The notes beneath the pieces are model-generated. The model saw only the letters and a program-made list of their open reading frames with translations, did no database searches and had not been told where the DNA came from. The position numbers were made by a program, and so were the translations under genes. From Streptomyces asoensis (GTDB taxonomy: Bacteria; Actinomycetota; Actinomycetes; Streptomycetales; Streptomycetaceae): DNA of 64,000 nucleotides. Numbering within the stretch: position 1 is the stretch's first letter; every line of letters begins with the position of its first letter. The stretch lies in NCBI RefSeq assembly GCF_016860545.1, contig NZ_BNEB01000005.1:744001-808000 (forward strand). The letters are read 5' to 3'. This document shows, one piece after another, positions 16,258 through 24,311 of this stretch.

Positions 16258-16908
16258 TTGGCTCTCATGCACCCTGACGCCCCCTCGGCCCGCCGCCCGG
16301 GCCGCTGCTGGACGATCCGTGTGGTCGGGCACCGGGACCGCACCGCGTCGGTCACCTGCTCCTCGGCGTGCGTGATGCCGGCGCGTTCCCGCGACATCGC
16401 CGCCCTGCGCCGCTTCGCGGAGGCCCACGCGGCCGCGCACGCCCGAGCGGCGGCGGTGCATCACGACGCCTCCTGCTGGTGCCGCCGCGAGCGGTGCGCG
16501 CTGCACGAGGGCACCCGGGTCGCCTGCGCGGGGACGGTCGTCCTCGTCCTGCGGCACGACCCCGCGGTGGGTCAGGTGTGGACGCTCAGCGAGGTCTGTG
16601 CCGCGTGCGCCGCGCTGCTGCCGCACGCGCGCGTGCTGAGCCGGGCGGCCCCGCCGCCGCCCCGCGGCCCGGGAACGGGCCCCGGCGCGGTCACGGGCAG
16701 GGGTGCCGAGACCGCGCAGGGCGCGGGCACGGGTCCGGGGCCGGGCCGACCGGCTCCGTCAGGTCCGGCGGCGCCGACGGTCGGGCCGCCGCGTCTGGTG
16801 CCCGGAGGGTTCAGCGCGCCCTCCACGGGGGTCGGCGCGGGCCCGGAACGGAGCGGCGCCCGACGGCGCGGACCCGGCGGCCGGCGAGGCCGCACCACGG
16901 GGGCGTGA
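16258..16908 (+). CDS. Cysteine-rich hypothetical protein
   Basis: About 216 aa. The N-terminal half carries closely spaced cysteines (CSSAC, CWCRRERC, a lone Cys and CAAC) with several histidines, suggesting a structural zinc site, around a strand-rich core (TVVLVLRHDPAVGQVWTLSEV). The C-terminal half, from about residue 130, is low-complexity Gly/Pro/Arg and may be poorly ordered. I prefer TTG 16258 because GAAGGA lies 8 bases upstream; ATG 16267 is the alternative. It is divergent from the kinase gene. I do not recognise a family and assign no function. Confidence 0.6.
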   Translation: MALMHPDAPSARRPGRCWTIRVVGHRDRTASVTCSSACVMPARSRDIAALRRFAEAHAAAHARAAAVHHDASCWCRRERCALHEGTRVACAGTVVLVLRHDPAVGQVWTLSEVCAACAALLPHARVLSRAAPPPPRGPGTGPGAVTGRGAETAQGAGTGPGPGRPAPSGPAAPTVGPPRLVPGGFSAPSTGVGAGPERSGARRRGPGGRRGRTTGA

Positions 16909-17077
16909 CCGCTTCTCCTCTACGCCGCCGCCCGGGACGGACCGCGTGACCGGACGGCGCGCCACGGCCGGGCGCCCGGCCGACCGCAGCCGGACGCCGG
17001 CACGCGCGAAGGCAGCGCGCGCAAGGACCGCATGTACGAAGGCGGCGCGCGAAGGCCGTCGAGCCGTCCGGGCCTGT

Positions 17078-17566
17078 TCAGGGCCGGTGGCGGGACTGCG
17101 GCGGGATGCGCAGCGGCAGCGCGCCGAGGATCCGGCCGCGGGACTGCGGTCGCGCGGGCGGTTCACCGCGGCGGGAGACGGGCAGGCCGTCCGCCGGCCG
17201 CCCCGCCACCAGTTCGCCGATGCGCCTGCCGCTGTACCGTCCCTCCAGGTGCAGACGGCCGATGTCGGTCCGCTCGTCCGCGAGCAGCGTCAGGACGGCG
17301 CGCGGTCCGGCCGCGTACGTCGCCAGGTAGCCTCCGGCGCCGTGCACCAGCAGCTCACGGAACTCGCCGCGGGCCGCGAGGTCGACCATCCGCCGCCCCA
17401 CCCCGAGCGCCGCCGCCGTGAGCGCGGCCAGCCCTTCCGACTGCCCGTCCGGCAGGTCCTGGGCGAGGACCAGCCCGTCGGCGCCGGCCGCCAACGCCCC
17501 TGTCAGCAGCGGCAGTCGGGAGCGCAAGCTGTGCAGTTCCCGCAGAACCTCGGTCTCGACGGCCAT
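17078..17566 (-). CDS. Roadblock/LC7-family protein
   Basis: A 162-aa protein with a roadblock/LC7 fold over residues about 5-125: ELHSLRSRLPLLTGALAAGA, GLVLAQDLPDGQSEGLAALTAAALG, FRELLVHGAGGYLATYAAG and AVLTLLADERTDIGRLHLEG. In streptomycetes such proteins usually belong to conservons with a sensor kinase, DUF742 protein and small GTPase; none of these partners is next to this gene. The last 35 residues are Arg/Pro-rich. It may regulate an unlinked GTPase or a neighbouring signalling protein. ATG 17566 begins the fold directly. Confidence 0.8.
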   Translation of the reverse strand: MAVETEVLRELHSLRSRLPLLTGALAAGADGLVLAQDLPDGQSEGLAALTAAALGVGRRMVDLAARGEFRELLVHGAGGYLATYAAGPRAVLTLLADERTDIGRLHLEGRYSGRRIGELVAGRPADGLPVSRRGEPPARPQSRGRILGALPLRIPPQSRHRP

Positions 17567-17960
17567 GACCGTTGTCCCTTCGGCGCGTTGTCGACTGTGA
17601 CGGATCAAGTGCGGTGCGGCGCGCGGTGGTTCCGGTGCTTCTGAGGTTACGGAAGGCGGCGGCCGGAAGTGACGGCTTCGGCATTTTCCCCTGGAACATG
17701 CCGCCGCGGCGGTCTTCGCCGCGGCGCTCGCGCGCGGGACGGCCCGGCGGCCGTGCACGAGCCGGGGCGGGACACACGTCCGCGCGCAACGGCGGGCGCG
17801 CGGACGGCTCGTAATCTGGTCGCGTCCCGTCACCGTGGAAGGGGAGTGCGCTCGTGCCGCCGTACCAGGCAGGAGCTTTTGGCCGGGCCGCACCGTGCCG
17901 CCGGCCCTGAGCGTCCCCGGCGGCCGGAGCCGTCCGGGGCCCGGCAGGCACTCTCGCCCG
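17567..17960. other. Divergent intergenic region
   Basis: This 394-bp region lies between the roadblock gene and the membrane protein gene. It contains the self-complementary 10-mer CGCCGCGGCG twice (17702-17711 and 17717-17726) and a possible short leader reading frame near 17854. No other gene is evident. Confidence 0.5.
17854..17910 (+). CDS. Possible 18-codon leader reading frame
   Basis: GTG 17854 follows a strong Shine-Dalgarno-like GGAAGGGGAG by six bases and opens an 18-codon frame (VPPYQAGAFGRAAPCRRP) ending at 17908-17910, 50 bp before the FUSC-like membrane protein start. It could be a regulatory upstream frame, or the ribosome-site match could be fortuitous. It is in a different frame from the membrane protein. 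Confidence 0.25.
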   Translation: MPPYQAGAFGRAAPCRRP

Positions 17961-18917
17961 GTGAGCGTGCGGGAGCTGCGCGGGGGCGCACGCATGGTGC
18001 TGTGCGCCTCGGTGTCGTGGTACCTGGCGGTCGAGCTGCACATCGACAGCGCCCCCGTCGCCGCCGTGCTGCCGGCGGTGTTCACCCTGGCCGGGATCCC
18101 GCTGTGGGCGCCCCGGCTCGGCTTCTACCGCCTCGGCGGTGTCCTGCTGGGCGTGGGCATCGGGGCGCTCGCGCTGCGCTGGCTCCCCGTGTCCGTCCTC
18201 TCCCTCGCTCTCGTGGTGAGCGTCGGGTACCTCGCCGGTCTCCTGCTGCGGATCGACGGCGCGCCCAGCCCGCAGGTGGTCGTCAGCGCCGTGCTCGTCT
18301 TCGGTGTGCCCGTCGCCGGCTATCCCGAGCAGCGTCTGCTGGAGAACCTGGTGGGGATCGCGGTGGTCGTGCTCCTCGGCCCCCTGCTGTGGCCGCCCGA
18401 CCCCTGCGCCATCCTCTCCGGCAGGCTGGACGCCTACCGCGAGCGCCTCGACCGGCTGCTGCGGCGGCACGGCGTCCAGGGCGCTCCGCCTGCGGCCGAC
18501 CGGGATGCGGGGACGGCCGAGGACCTGTGGCAGCAGCCGCGCGATCTGGGACGGGATCTGCGCCGGGCCCGGCAGGCCCTGCGCTGGAGCGTCCTCCTGC
18601 GCCGTTCGGCCCCGGCGCTGGAGGAGGTCGGCCACCGGATTCACCTGGCAGAACGCACCGCGGCGCCCTTGCACTGCCTCACCGCGCACCTGCGCCTCGC
18701 GGACGACCGCGACCCGTTCCCGGACGCGGTGCGGCACGCGCTGGTCGGCGCGCTGGCCGGCGCCGATCCCACGGAGCCGATCGCCCGGGCCCGGGCGATC
18801 GGCCGGCGAAACGAGCCCGCCGCTCCCGGTACGCAACCCGACCTGGTGCACGGCATCCTGCTGCTGGTCCTGGACACGCTCGACGAGTACCGCCGGGCGC
18901 ACTTCCCCGGCCCGTGA
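17961..18917 (+). CDS. FUSC/aromatic acid exporter-like membrane protein
   Basis: A 318-aa protein. The N-terminal half consists of about five to six hydrophobic helices (residues about 10-145), beginning with the family-like ALRA/SWYLA pattern (RMVLCASVSWYLAVEL) and including RLGGVLLGVGIGALALRW, which resembles the repeated channel block of FUSC/ArAE proteins. The C-terminal half (about 150-315) is cytoplasmic, helical and charged. Such proteins export aromatic or amphipathic compounds, but the streptomycete members are uncharacterised. GTG 17961 was chosen because the family similarity begins there; the in-frame upstream extension to 17835 is Arg/Pro-rich. Confidence 0.75.
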   Translation: MSVRELRGGARMVLCASVSWYLAVELHIDSAPVAAVLPAVFTLAGIPLWAPRLGFYRLGGVLLGVGIGALALRWLPVSVLSLALVVSVGYLAGLLLRIDGAPSPQVVVSAVLVFGVPVAGYPEQRLLENLVGIAVVVLLGPLLWPPDPCAILSGRLDAYRERLDRLLRRHGVQGAPPAADRDAGTAEDLWQQPRDLGRDLRRARQALRWSVLLRRSAPALEEVGHRIHLAERTAAPLHCLTAHLRLADDRDPFPDAVRHALVGALAGADPTEPIARARAIGRRNEPAAPGTQPDLVHGILLLVLDTLDEYRRAHFPGP

Positions 18918-19069
18918 CCCCGGGGCGGAGCCGATCTCCGTATCCGCGTGCGCCCCCGGACGAGGCTGCGTACCGTGCCGGGGATGGACGCGAGGTTCAC
19001 GGGGCGCTCCGGCCGCCGTCGCCGGACGACGGCGGTACGCGCGCGGGGCACGGGCCCGGTGGTGGGGAC

Positions 19070-19483
19070 GTGAGGCCGTGGCGGTGGAGCGCCGCCGAGC
19101 TGGTGAGGGGGCTCCGACCCTGGCAGCGGCTCGTGATGTTCGGGTGCCTGTGCGCGCTCGTGGTGCCGTTCTGGTTCGCCGCGCAGAACGTCCACCGGTT
19201 CACCTCCGGACACCGGACGAAGACGGAGGGGACGGTGTACTGCGCGTGGGACGGCCCGTGCCGGGGCGCGTGGCTGCTGCCCGGCCGACAGCAGGGCAGC
19301 GGGGAGATCGAGGGCCTGACCTTCGCGGCCGACGAGGAGGGCCTGCTGGACATACCGCTCTTCGCGGGGCGGGACTGGGCCGTCACCGACCGCTCCGGCC
19401 TGCTGGCCCGCGCGATCGTGGAGGCCCTCTTCGGCGCGATCGGGATGGTGGTGGTCCTCTGGATCGCCTGGGCGAGGTCCTAG
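19070..19483 (+). CDS. Small two-pass membrane protein
   Basis: A 137-aa protein with a membrane helix near the N-terminus (about 20-40, LVMFGCLCALVVPFWFAAQ), an extracytoplasmic domain of about 70 aa containing two Cys (YCAWDGPCRGAW) that could be disulphide-bonded, and a C-terminal helix (about 113-135, IVEALFGAIGMVVVLWIAWA). GTG 19070 is the likely start. It follows the FUSC-like gene on the same strand. The family is not recognised. Confidence 0.65.
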   Translation: MRPWRWSAAELVRGLRPWQRLVMFGCLCALVVPFWFAAQNVHRFTSGHRTKTEGTVYCAWDGPCRGAWLLPGRQQGSGEIEGLTFAADEEGLLDIPLFAGRDWAVTDRSGLLARAIVEALFGAIGMVVVLWIAWARS

Positions 19484-19514
19484 CCGTGCCGACGCCGGAA
19501 GACGGGCCCGCCAC

Positions 19515-19564
19515 GCGGACCGGACGCGAGGGCCGGGCAGGCGGACCGGACGCGAGGGCCGGGC
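19515..19564. repeat. Two tandem copies of a 26-bp unit
   Basis: A unit beginning GCGGACCGGACGCGAGGGCC occurs twice in tandem, with further degenerate pieces (GCGAGGGCCG, CGCGGACCGG) out to about 19605. It lies between the convergent small membrane protein and alpha-galactosidase genes, where a terminator would be expected. Confidence 0.6.
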
Positions 19565-19631
19565 GCGAGGGCCGTACACGCGGACCGGCGGGCCGGCGGA
19601 CCGGGCGGGAAGGTCTCGCACGGGCACGTTC

Positions 19632-21800
19632 TCAGGCGGGCACATCGAGCCGGAGCAACGCGGCCGTGCCGGTGCGGGGCAGGGAGACGGTGAGGAGTCC
19701 CCCGGCGGCGTCCCATCGCACGGCGGCGCCCGACGGGCCGCAGTGGAGGACCTCGGGCGTCAGGTGAACGCCGCGCAGGTGCGGCAGGGGAAGCGTACGG
19801 CTGCCGCTCCCCGGGGCGCCGGGTCCGGCGGCCCTGCGCCACACCGTCAGGAACGTGGCCGTCCGGCCGCGCAGTCCGTGGGCGATCCAGGCGTCGTCCC
19901 ACTTCGGCAGTCCCAGGGGCCACACCGGGTGCGCGGAGGCGATCTCGTGCCGGACGTCCTTGTAGACGCGCACCGCGCGCCGCACCAGGCCGAACTGTTC
20001 GTCGCTCATCCGGTCGAGGAAACCGGAGAGATGGACGCGGCCCAGGAGTGCGCCCGCGAGGGTGAAGGCGATCTCGTCGAGGCTCTGGTCGGGCTGGGGG
20101 TAGGCCCAGACGCCCGCCTGTTCCGGGGTCACGGCGGTGGCGGCCGAAGCGGCGATCGGCGGGTAGCGCAGCGGATCCTGCTGATCGCTGGTGGACTGCA
20201 CCTGCGCCACGGCCAGTTGCGCGTAGTCCATGCGCAGCCCGCCCGACCCGCAGTTCTCCAGGACGAGACCGGGGTGCCGTACGAGCAGCGAGGCCATCCA
20301 GTCCAGGTGGGCGCGGTGGTGGCCGAGCAGTCCGGCGCCCGGGCTCTCGGAGCCGTTCTCCGTACCGGGGCCGGCGTTGATGTTGTAGTCGAGTTTGAGG
20401 TAGCCGACGCCCCACTCGCCGGCCAGCCGGTCCACCACCCGGTCGAGATGGGCGCGGGCGGCCGGGTGGCGCAGGTCCAGGTGGTGCCGCCCGTGTTCCG
20501 TGACGCGCAGCCCGCCGCGCCGGAAGAACGCCTCGTCGGGCAGGGTGCGGGCCAGCGGGCTGCGGACGCCGACGACTTCGGGTTCGAGCCACAGACCAGG
20601 GGTCATGCCCTGCCGCCTGATCGCGTCCAGGACCTCGTGCACACCGCCGGGAAAACGGCCGGGGGCGGGCTCCCAGGCGCCCACGGAGTCCCACCAGCCC
20701 TGGGCGTCGTCGTCGTACCAGCCCGCGTCGATCACGAAGACCTCGGCGCCGGCCGCGCCCGCCGCCTCGACGAGGGGGAGCAGCTTCTCGGTCGTCGGGT
20801 CGCCCATGAGGGTGTTCATGTAGTCGTTGTAGATCACCGGGAGCTCGCGGTGATCGGGATGGTCGTGGCGGATGCCTCGGCGGTGGTCGGTGAGGATCCC
20901 GAAGGCCGCGTCCAGCCCGCCGGTCCGGGTCCGCACCAGCACCGCGGGCACGGTGGTGAACTCCTCACCGGGGGCGAGGACCTGGTGCCACTGGTGGTGG
21001 GCGTCGTCGGGGCCGGACAGGGCCAGGTAGGCGCACCCCTCGCGTTCACCGGTCTCGAAGCGCCAGCCCGCGCCGGACTCGATCTGCCACAGCCAGGCAC
21101 CGCCGTCCCGGTCGGTGAGGGCGCCCATCGGCAGGTGCCTGCCGGTCGACCAGCTGCCCTGCGAGTACCGCTCGAAGCAGCCGCGGCCCTCGTGCCCGTG
21201 GGCGGAGCGGTTCAACGGCACGACCTCGTCACGGTACGGGGACCGCCGCCACCGGCATTCGGCGAGCCAGTCGTTGTCCGCCCAGTGCAGGGTCAGGCCG
21301 TCCAGGGTGCCGTCGGCGCCGGTCATGCCGCCGAGGGTCAGGGTGGTCACGCCCTCCAACCGGACCGGAGCGCCGCCCTCGTTGACCAGCCGCACCCGGG
21401 CCCGAAGAAAACCACCGCTCCCGTCCCCGACACCCGGCCCCCGCCCCGCCGCGCCCTCGTGCGCGCCCGCGCTCCCGCCCCGTTCGAGCGTGACCTCGGC
21501 GGCGAGGCCCGTCACCGCGTCGGCGAGGCGGATCGTCGTCCGCTCCAGGCCGCCGTGCCGAACGGTCTCGTGGCCGCGCAGCGCCAGGCGGTCGCCCAGG
21601 GCCGTCTCGATGGAGCGTTCGCCCGACCACAGGCGTCCGTGGCCCGTGGCGGTGACCTCGACGAGGGGGACGAGACAGTCCCAGTCCCGGTCGGGTCCGC
21701 CGAGCCGCACCGCGCCCGTGGCGCCGACGAGGGCGTGCAGCCCGAGCTCCGGGCACGACCAGATAGGGGACGGTGGCCTCTCGCCCGCGGTGGCGGCCAA
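19632..21800 (-). CDS. GH36-type alpha-galactosidase
   Basis: A 722-aa cytoplasmic glycoside hydrolase of the GH36/melibiase group. The N-terminal beta-sandwich is followed by a TIM barrel containing VFVIDAGWYDDDAQGW, the nucleophile region YLKLDYNINAGPG and the acid/base region ENCGSGGLRMDYAQLA; STSDQQDP follows as in the family. It should release alpha-linked galactose from melibiose, raffinose or related sugars. The length matches the usual 700-730 aa. I chose TTG 21800 because GGAGGGAG lies six bases upstream and the fold begins soon after; there is no ATG/GTG near. A perfect 14-bp palindrome lies 53 bp upstream of this start. No sugar transporter is adjacent. Confidence 0.9.
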   Translation of the reverse strand: MAATAGERPPSPIWSCPELGLHALVGATGAVRLGGPDRDWDCLVPLVEVTATGHGRLWSGERSIETALGDRLALRGHETVRHGGLERTTIRLADAVTGLAAEVTLERGGSAGAHEGAAGRGPGVGDGSGGFLRARVRLVNEGGAPVRLEGVTTLTLGGMTGADGTLDGLTLHWADNDWLAECRWRRSPYRDEVVPLNRSAHGHEGRGCFERYSQGSWSTGRHLPMGALTDRDGGAWLWQIESGAGWRFETGEREGCAYLALSGPDDAHHQWHQVLAPGEEFTTVPAVLVRTRTGGLDAAFGILTDHRRGIRHDHPDHRELPVIYNDYMNTLMGDPTTEKLLPLVEAAGAAGAEVFVIDAGWYDDDAQGWWDSVGAWEPAPGRFPGGVHEVLDAIRRQGMTPGLWLEPEVVGVRSPLARTLPDEAFFRRGGLRVTEHGRHHLDLRHPAARAHLDRVVDRLAGEWGVGYLKLDYNINAGPGTENGSESPGAGLLGHHRAHLDWMASLLVRHPGLVLENCGSGGLRMDYAQLAVAQVQSTSDQQDPLRYPPIAASAATAVTPEQAGVWAYPQPDQSLDEIAFTLAGALLGRVHLSGFLDRMSDEQFGLVRRAVRVYKDVRHEIASAHPVWPLGLPKWDDAWIAHGLRGRTATFLTVWRRAAGPGAPGSGSRTLPLPHLRGVHLTPEVLHCGPSGAAVRWDAAGGLLTVSLPRTGTAALLRLDVPA

Positions 21801-22318
21801 CGGGTCTCCCTCCGCGGGGTCCGTGCGATGACGCTCACGATCCTGCCACGCATGTGACCGGTCACACAAGACACCGTCCGCGTCCCGTCGGCCGTGCCCC
21901 GCCGGCCGGGACCGGCGACGGGGCACGGACGTGCGGCCCACCGGACGGGGCCGCACGAAGGGCCGCGGACAGCCCGCGGACAGGGCCCGCCCCTGTGCGG
22001 ATGGAGAGCGGGTCCTGTCCGCACGGGTCCGATTCTCGGCTCCCCCGGCGGGCACGCCCACGGGTGCGCGGACGACGGCCGTGGTGAACGGGGCGCGCAC
22101 CGTGCGGGACGCGCACACCCCGTACGAGTGGCGTCCACCCCGTGCGGACGACGGCCCGATCCGGGGGCGTGACGCGTGCCGCGCCGGGGAAGGTGCACCG
22201 CGGCAGGGCGCCCCCGGGTGCCCGGACCGCCGCCCCGACCGACCGCGCACGCCCCGCGGCGGGCGATACTGGCCTTCGCACCTGTCGCCGCGTCGTCACG
22301 GCCCTCACGAATGGACTC
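21801..22318. other. Divergent intergenic region
   Basis: This 518-bp region lies between the alpha-galactosidase and the coiled-coil protein genes. It contains the perfect palindrome at 21853-21866. Several Arg/Pro-rich open frames occur but have no protein-like character. Confidence 0.55.
21853..21866. promoter_or_regulatory. Perfect palindrome, candidate operator for alpha-galactosidase
   Basis: TGTGACCGGTCACA is a perfect 14-bp palindrome 53 bp upstream of the alpha-galactosidase start. The position and size fit a repressor operator for a sugar-responsive regulator (LacI or GntR family). The regulator is not in the window. Confidence 0.55.
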
Positions 22319-23587
22319 ATGCACATCTCCGCGACCGTTTCGCCCACGACACCGTCCACGGTGTGGCAGACCCGTGGCCGTCACACCGGCCCCACCGCGC
22401 CGGACGTCCTGCGCAGGCACCTCCGGGCGCTCAAGGACGCCGGGACCCTCCAGGACTTCAAGGAGCTGCCCGACGCCGACACCCCGGAGGGGGAATCGGC
22501 CTTCGAAGCCCGGTGGCCGGTCGCGGAGGAGATCACCGTCCGTGCCCGGCTCCGGCTCGCCGAGTGGTCGGGCTCCGGCCAGGAGTGGACGCTGACGGCG
22601 GAGGCGGAACGTCCGTGGGACCAGCGCTGGCCGTCGCCCGCCGGCATGTTCTGGCCCTGGGAGGCGGACACCCCCTGGGGCCAGGAGACCGTCACCGGCG
22701 AGCGTTTCCTCACCGCCAATCCGCTGCCGGCCGACGACAAGGAGCTGCGGCGCGCGCTGCGGGCCGCACTGCGGGACACCTGGACCGTCCATGTCGTCGT
22801 CCATGAGGCCATGACGCCGGACGAGCGCGGCCGCCGGTCCCTCGTCCCGCTGCTGCCGCCCGGCCTGCACCACCGGGTCGTCGAGCACCGCGCGGCCCCG
22901 CACCAGCTGCGCACCGTGAACTGGGCCCTCAAGGACAGCGGGGTGGAGGTGCCGCGCGGCGGGGCGCTGGTGCTGCCCGGCGCTCCCGCTCCGGCCGACT
23001 ACGACGCCGCCGCGTTCTCGGTGCGCAGCGTCTTCCTCGACGGCACCCACCCCACCGAGCTGCTGGAGGCCGTACGGCGCTTCGCGGCCTTGCCGAGGCC
23101 GCTGCCGGAGGGGGCCGACGCCGCGCTCACCGCCCTGCGGGAGGAGTGGCAGCTGCTGACGCTGGAGGAGGAGCTCGCCCGCGAACGCAAGCTGGTGGTG
23201 ATGTACAAGGAGGCGCTGGAGGCGATGACGGAGTCCCGGGACCTGTACCGGGAGGCCGCCGAGCACGCCCACGAGGCGCTGGCCGCGTACCGGGAGGCGG
23301 CGGCCGAGGCGGGCGAGCCGCGGCAGGCGCCGGCCCGCAAGGCGGGCTCGCCGTTCCAGCAGCTGGGCCGGACCCTGGAGCGCTTCCGGGAGACGACGAA
23401 GGGCCTGCTGCCGTCCGGGCCGCCGGTCTCCGCCGCCACGGGCGGGTCGCCGGACCGGGACGGCGCCTCCGGCCCGCACGACGTGACCGGAGAGGCCGAG
23501 GCACCCGTGCCACCGGAGGCACCCGAGGGGACCGACACGGGCGACCGGGCCGAGCCGGCCGGGAGGACCGGGGTGAGCGACCGGTAG
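22319..23587 (+). CDS. Hypothetical protein with C-terminal coiled coil
   Basis: A 422-aa soluble protein I do not recognise. Residues about 20-300 form a globular region rich in Trp and Pro (EAERPWDQRWPSPAGMFWPW, DTWTVHVVVHEAMTPDER, HQLRTVNWALKDSGVEVP). From about 270 to 350 a long charged helix with heptad spacing is visible (ALREEWQLLTLEEELARERK onwards, many Glu/Ala/Arg), likely a coiled coil. The last 60 residues are Gly/Ser/Pro-rich. ATG 22319 is the first protein-like start. It is 112 bp upstream of the molybdenum hydroxylase operon on the same strand, so cotranscription is possible but not evident. Confidence 0.7.
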   Translation: MHISATVSPTTPSTVWQTRGRHTGPTAPDVLRRHLRALKDAGTLQDFKELPDADTPEGESAFEARWPVAEEITVRARLRLAEWSGSGQEWTLTAEAERPWDQRWPSPAGMFWPWEADTPWGQETVTGERFLTANPLPADDKELRRALRAALRDTWTVHVVVHEAMTPDERGRRSLVPLLPPGLHHRVVEHRAAPHQLRTVNWALKDSGVEVPRGGALVLPGAPAPADYDAAAFSVRSVFLDGTHPTELLEAVRRFAALPRPLPEGADAALTALREEWQLLTLEEELARERKLVVMYKEALEAMTESRDLYREAAEHAHEALAAYREAAAEAGEPRQAPARKAGSPFQQLGRTLERFRETTKGLLPSGPPVSAATGGSPDRDGASGPHDVTGEAEAPVPPEAPEGTDTGDRAEPAGRTGVSDR

Positions 23588-23699
23588 GCGGCCGACGGAC
23601 GCCGGTGCCCGAATTGCCGGGTTCCGGGACGTGTCATCCGTCCCGCTCTGGATACGCGGTCATCACGGCACCACGGACCGCCCCGGAAGGGACCAGCAC

Positions 23700-24260
23700 A
23701 TGGGCAGCGAGCACGGCCCCCGGCCGGCGCCCCACCGCTCCGGCACGACCCTGCGCGTCAACGGCAAGCCGCACACCCTCACCGTCGACCACCGGCGGGT
23801 GCTGCTGGACGTCCTGCGGGAGGATCTGGACCTCACGGGGGCGAAGAAGGGCTGCGACCACGGGCAGTGCGGCGCGTGCACGGTCCTCGTGGACGGGCGG
23901 CGCGTCAACAGCTGCCTCCTGCTCGCCGTCGCGCTCGACGGCTGCGACGTGACCACCGTGGAGGGCCTGTCAGATGCCGGTGAGGAGCCGCATCCGCTCC
24001 AGCGGGCGTTCCTCGAACGCGACGCCTTCCAGTGCGGGTACTGCACGCCCGGACAGCTGTGCTCGGCGGTCGGCGCGCTCGCCGAGGCGCAGGCGGGTCA
24101 TCCCTCGCAGGTGACGGACCCGGCGGCGCCGCCGGGACGGCCCGTGGCACTGGACCGCGACGAGATCCGGGAGCGGCTCAGCGGCAATCTCTGCCGCTGC
24201 GGCGCGTACCCGCGCATCGTCGACGCCGTCGAGGACGTGAGCGGGGCGGGCGGCGCATGA
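23700..24260 (+). CDS. Molybdenum hydroxylase [2Fe-2S] subunit
   Basis: The 186-aa small subunit of a xanthine dehydrogenase/aldehyde oxidoreductase-type enzyme. The plant-ferredoxin-type cluster ligands are Cys52, Cys57, Cys60 and Cys72 (GCDHGQCGACTVLVDG), and the second all-helical cluster domain has Cys112, Cys115, Cys165 and Cys167 (QCGYCTPGQ, NLCRCGAYPRI). It passes electrons from the Mo-cofactor subunit to FAD. GGAAGGGACC precedes ATG 23700. Unlike E. coli PaoA there is no Tat signal, so the complex is predicted to be cytoplasmic. An insert of about 25 aa (residues 130-155) precedes the last cysteine pair. It is the first gene of the three-subunit operon. Confidence 0.93.
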   Translation: MGSEHGPRPAPHRSGTTLRVNGKPHTLTVDHRRVLLDVLREDLDLTGAKKGCDHGQCGACTVLVDGRRVNSCLLLAVALDGCDVTTVEGLSDAGEEPHPLQRAFLERDAFQCGYCTPGQLCSAVGALAEAQAGHPSQVTDPAAPPGRPVALDRDEIRERLSGNLCRCGAYPRIVDAVEDVSGAGGA

Positions 24261-24311
24261 CCGGGCCCGGGGTCCGGGTCCACGACCAGGGCGACCAGAG
24301 GACGTGATCCG

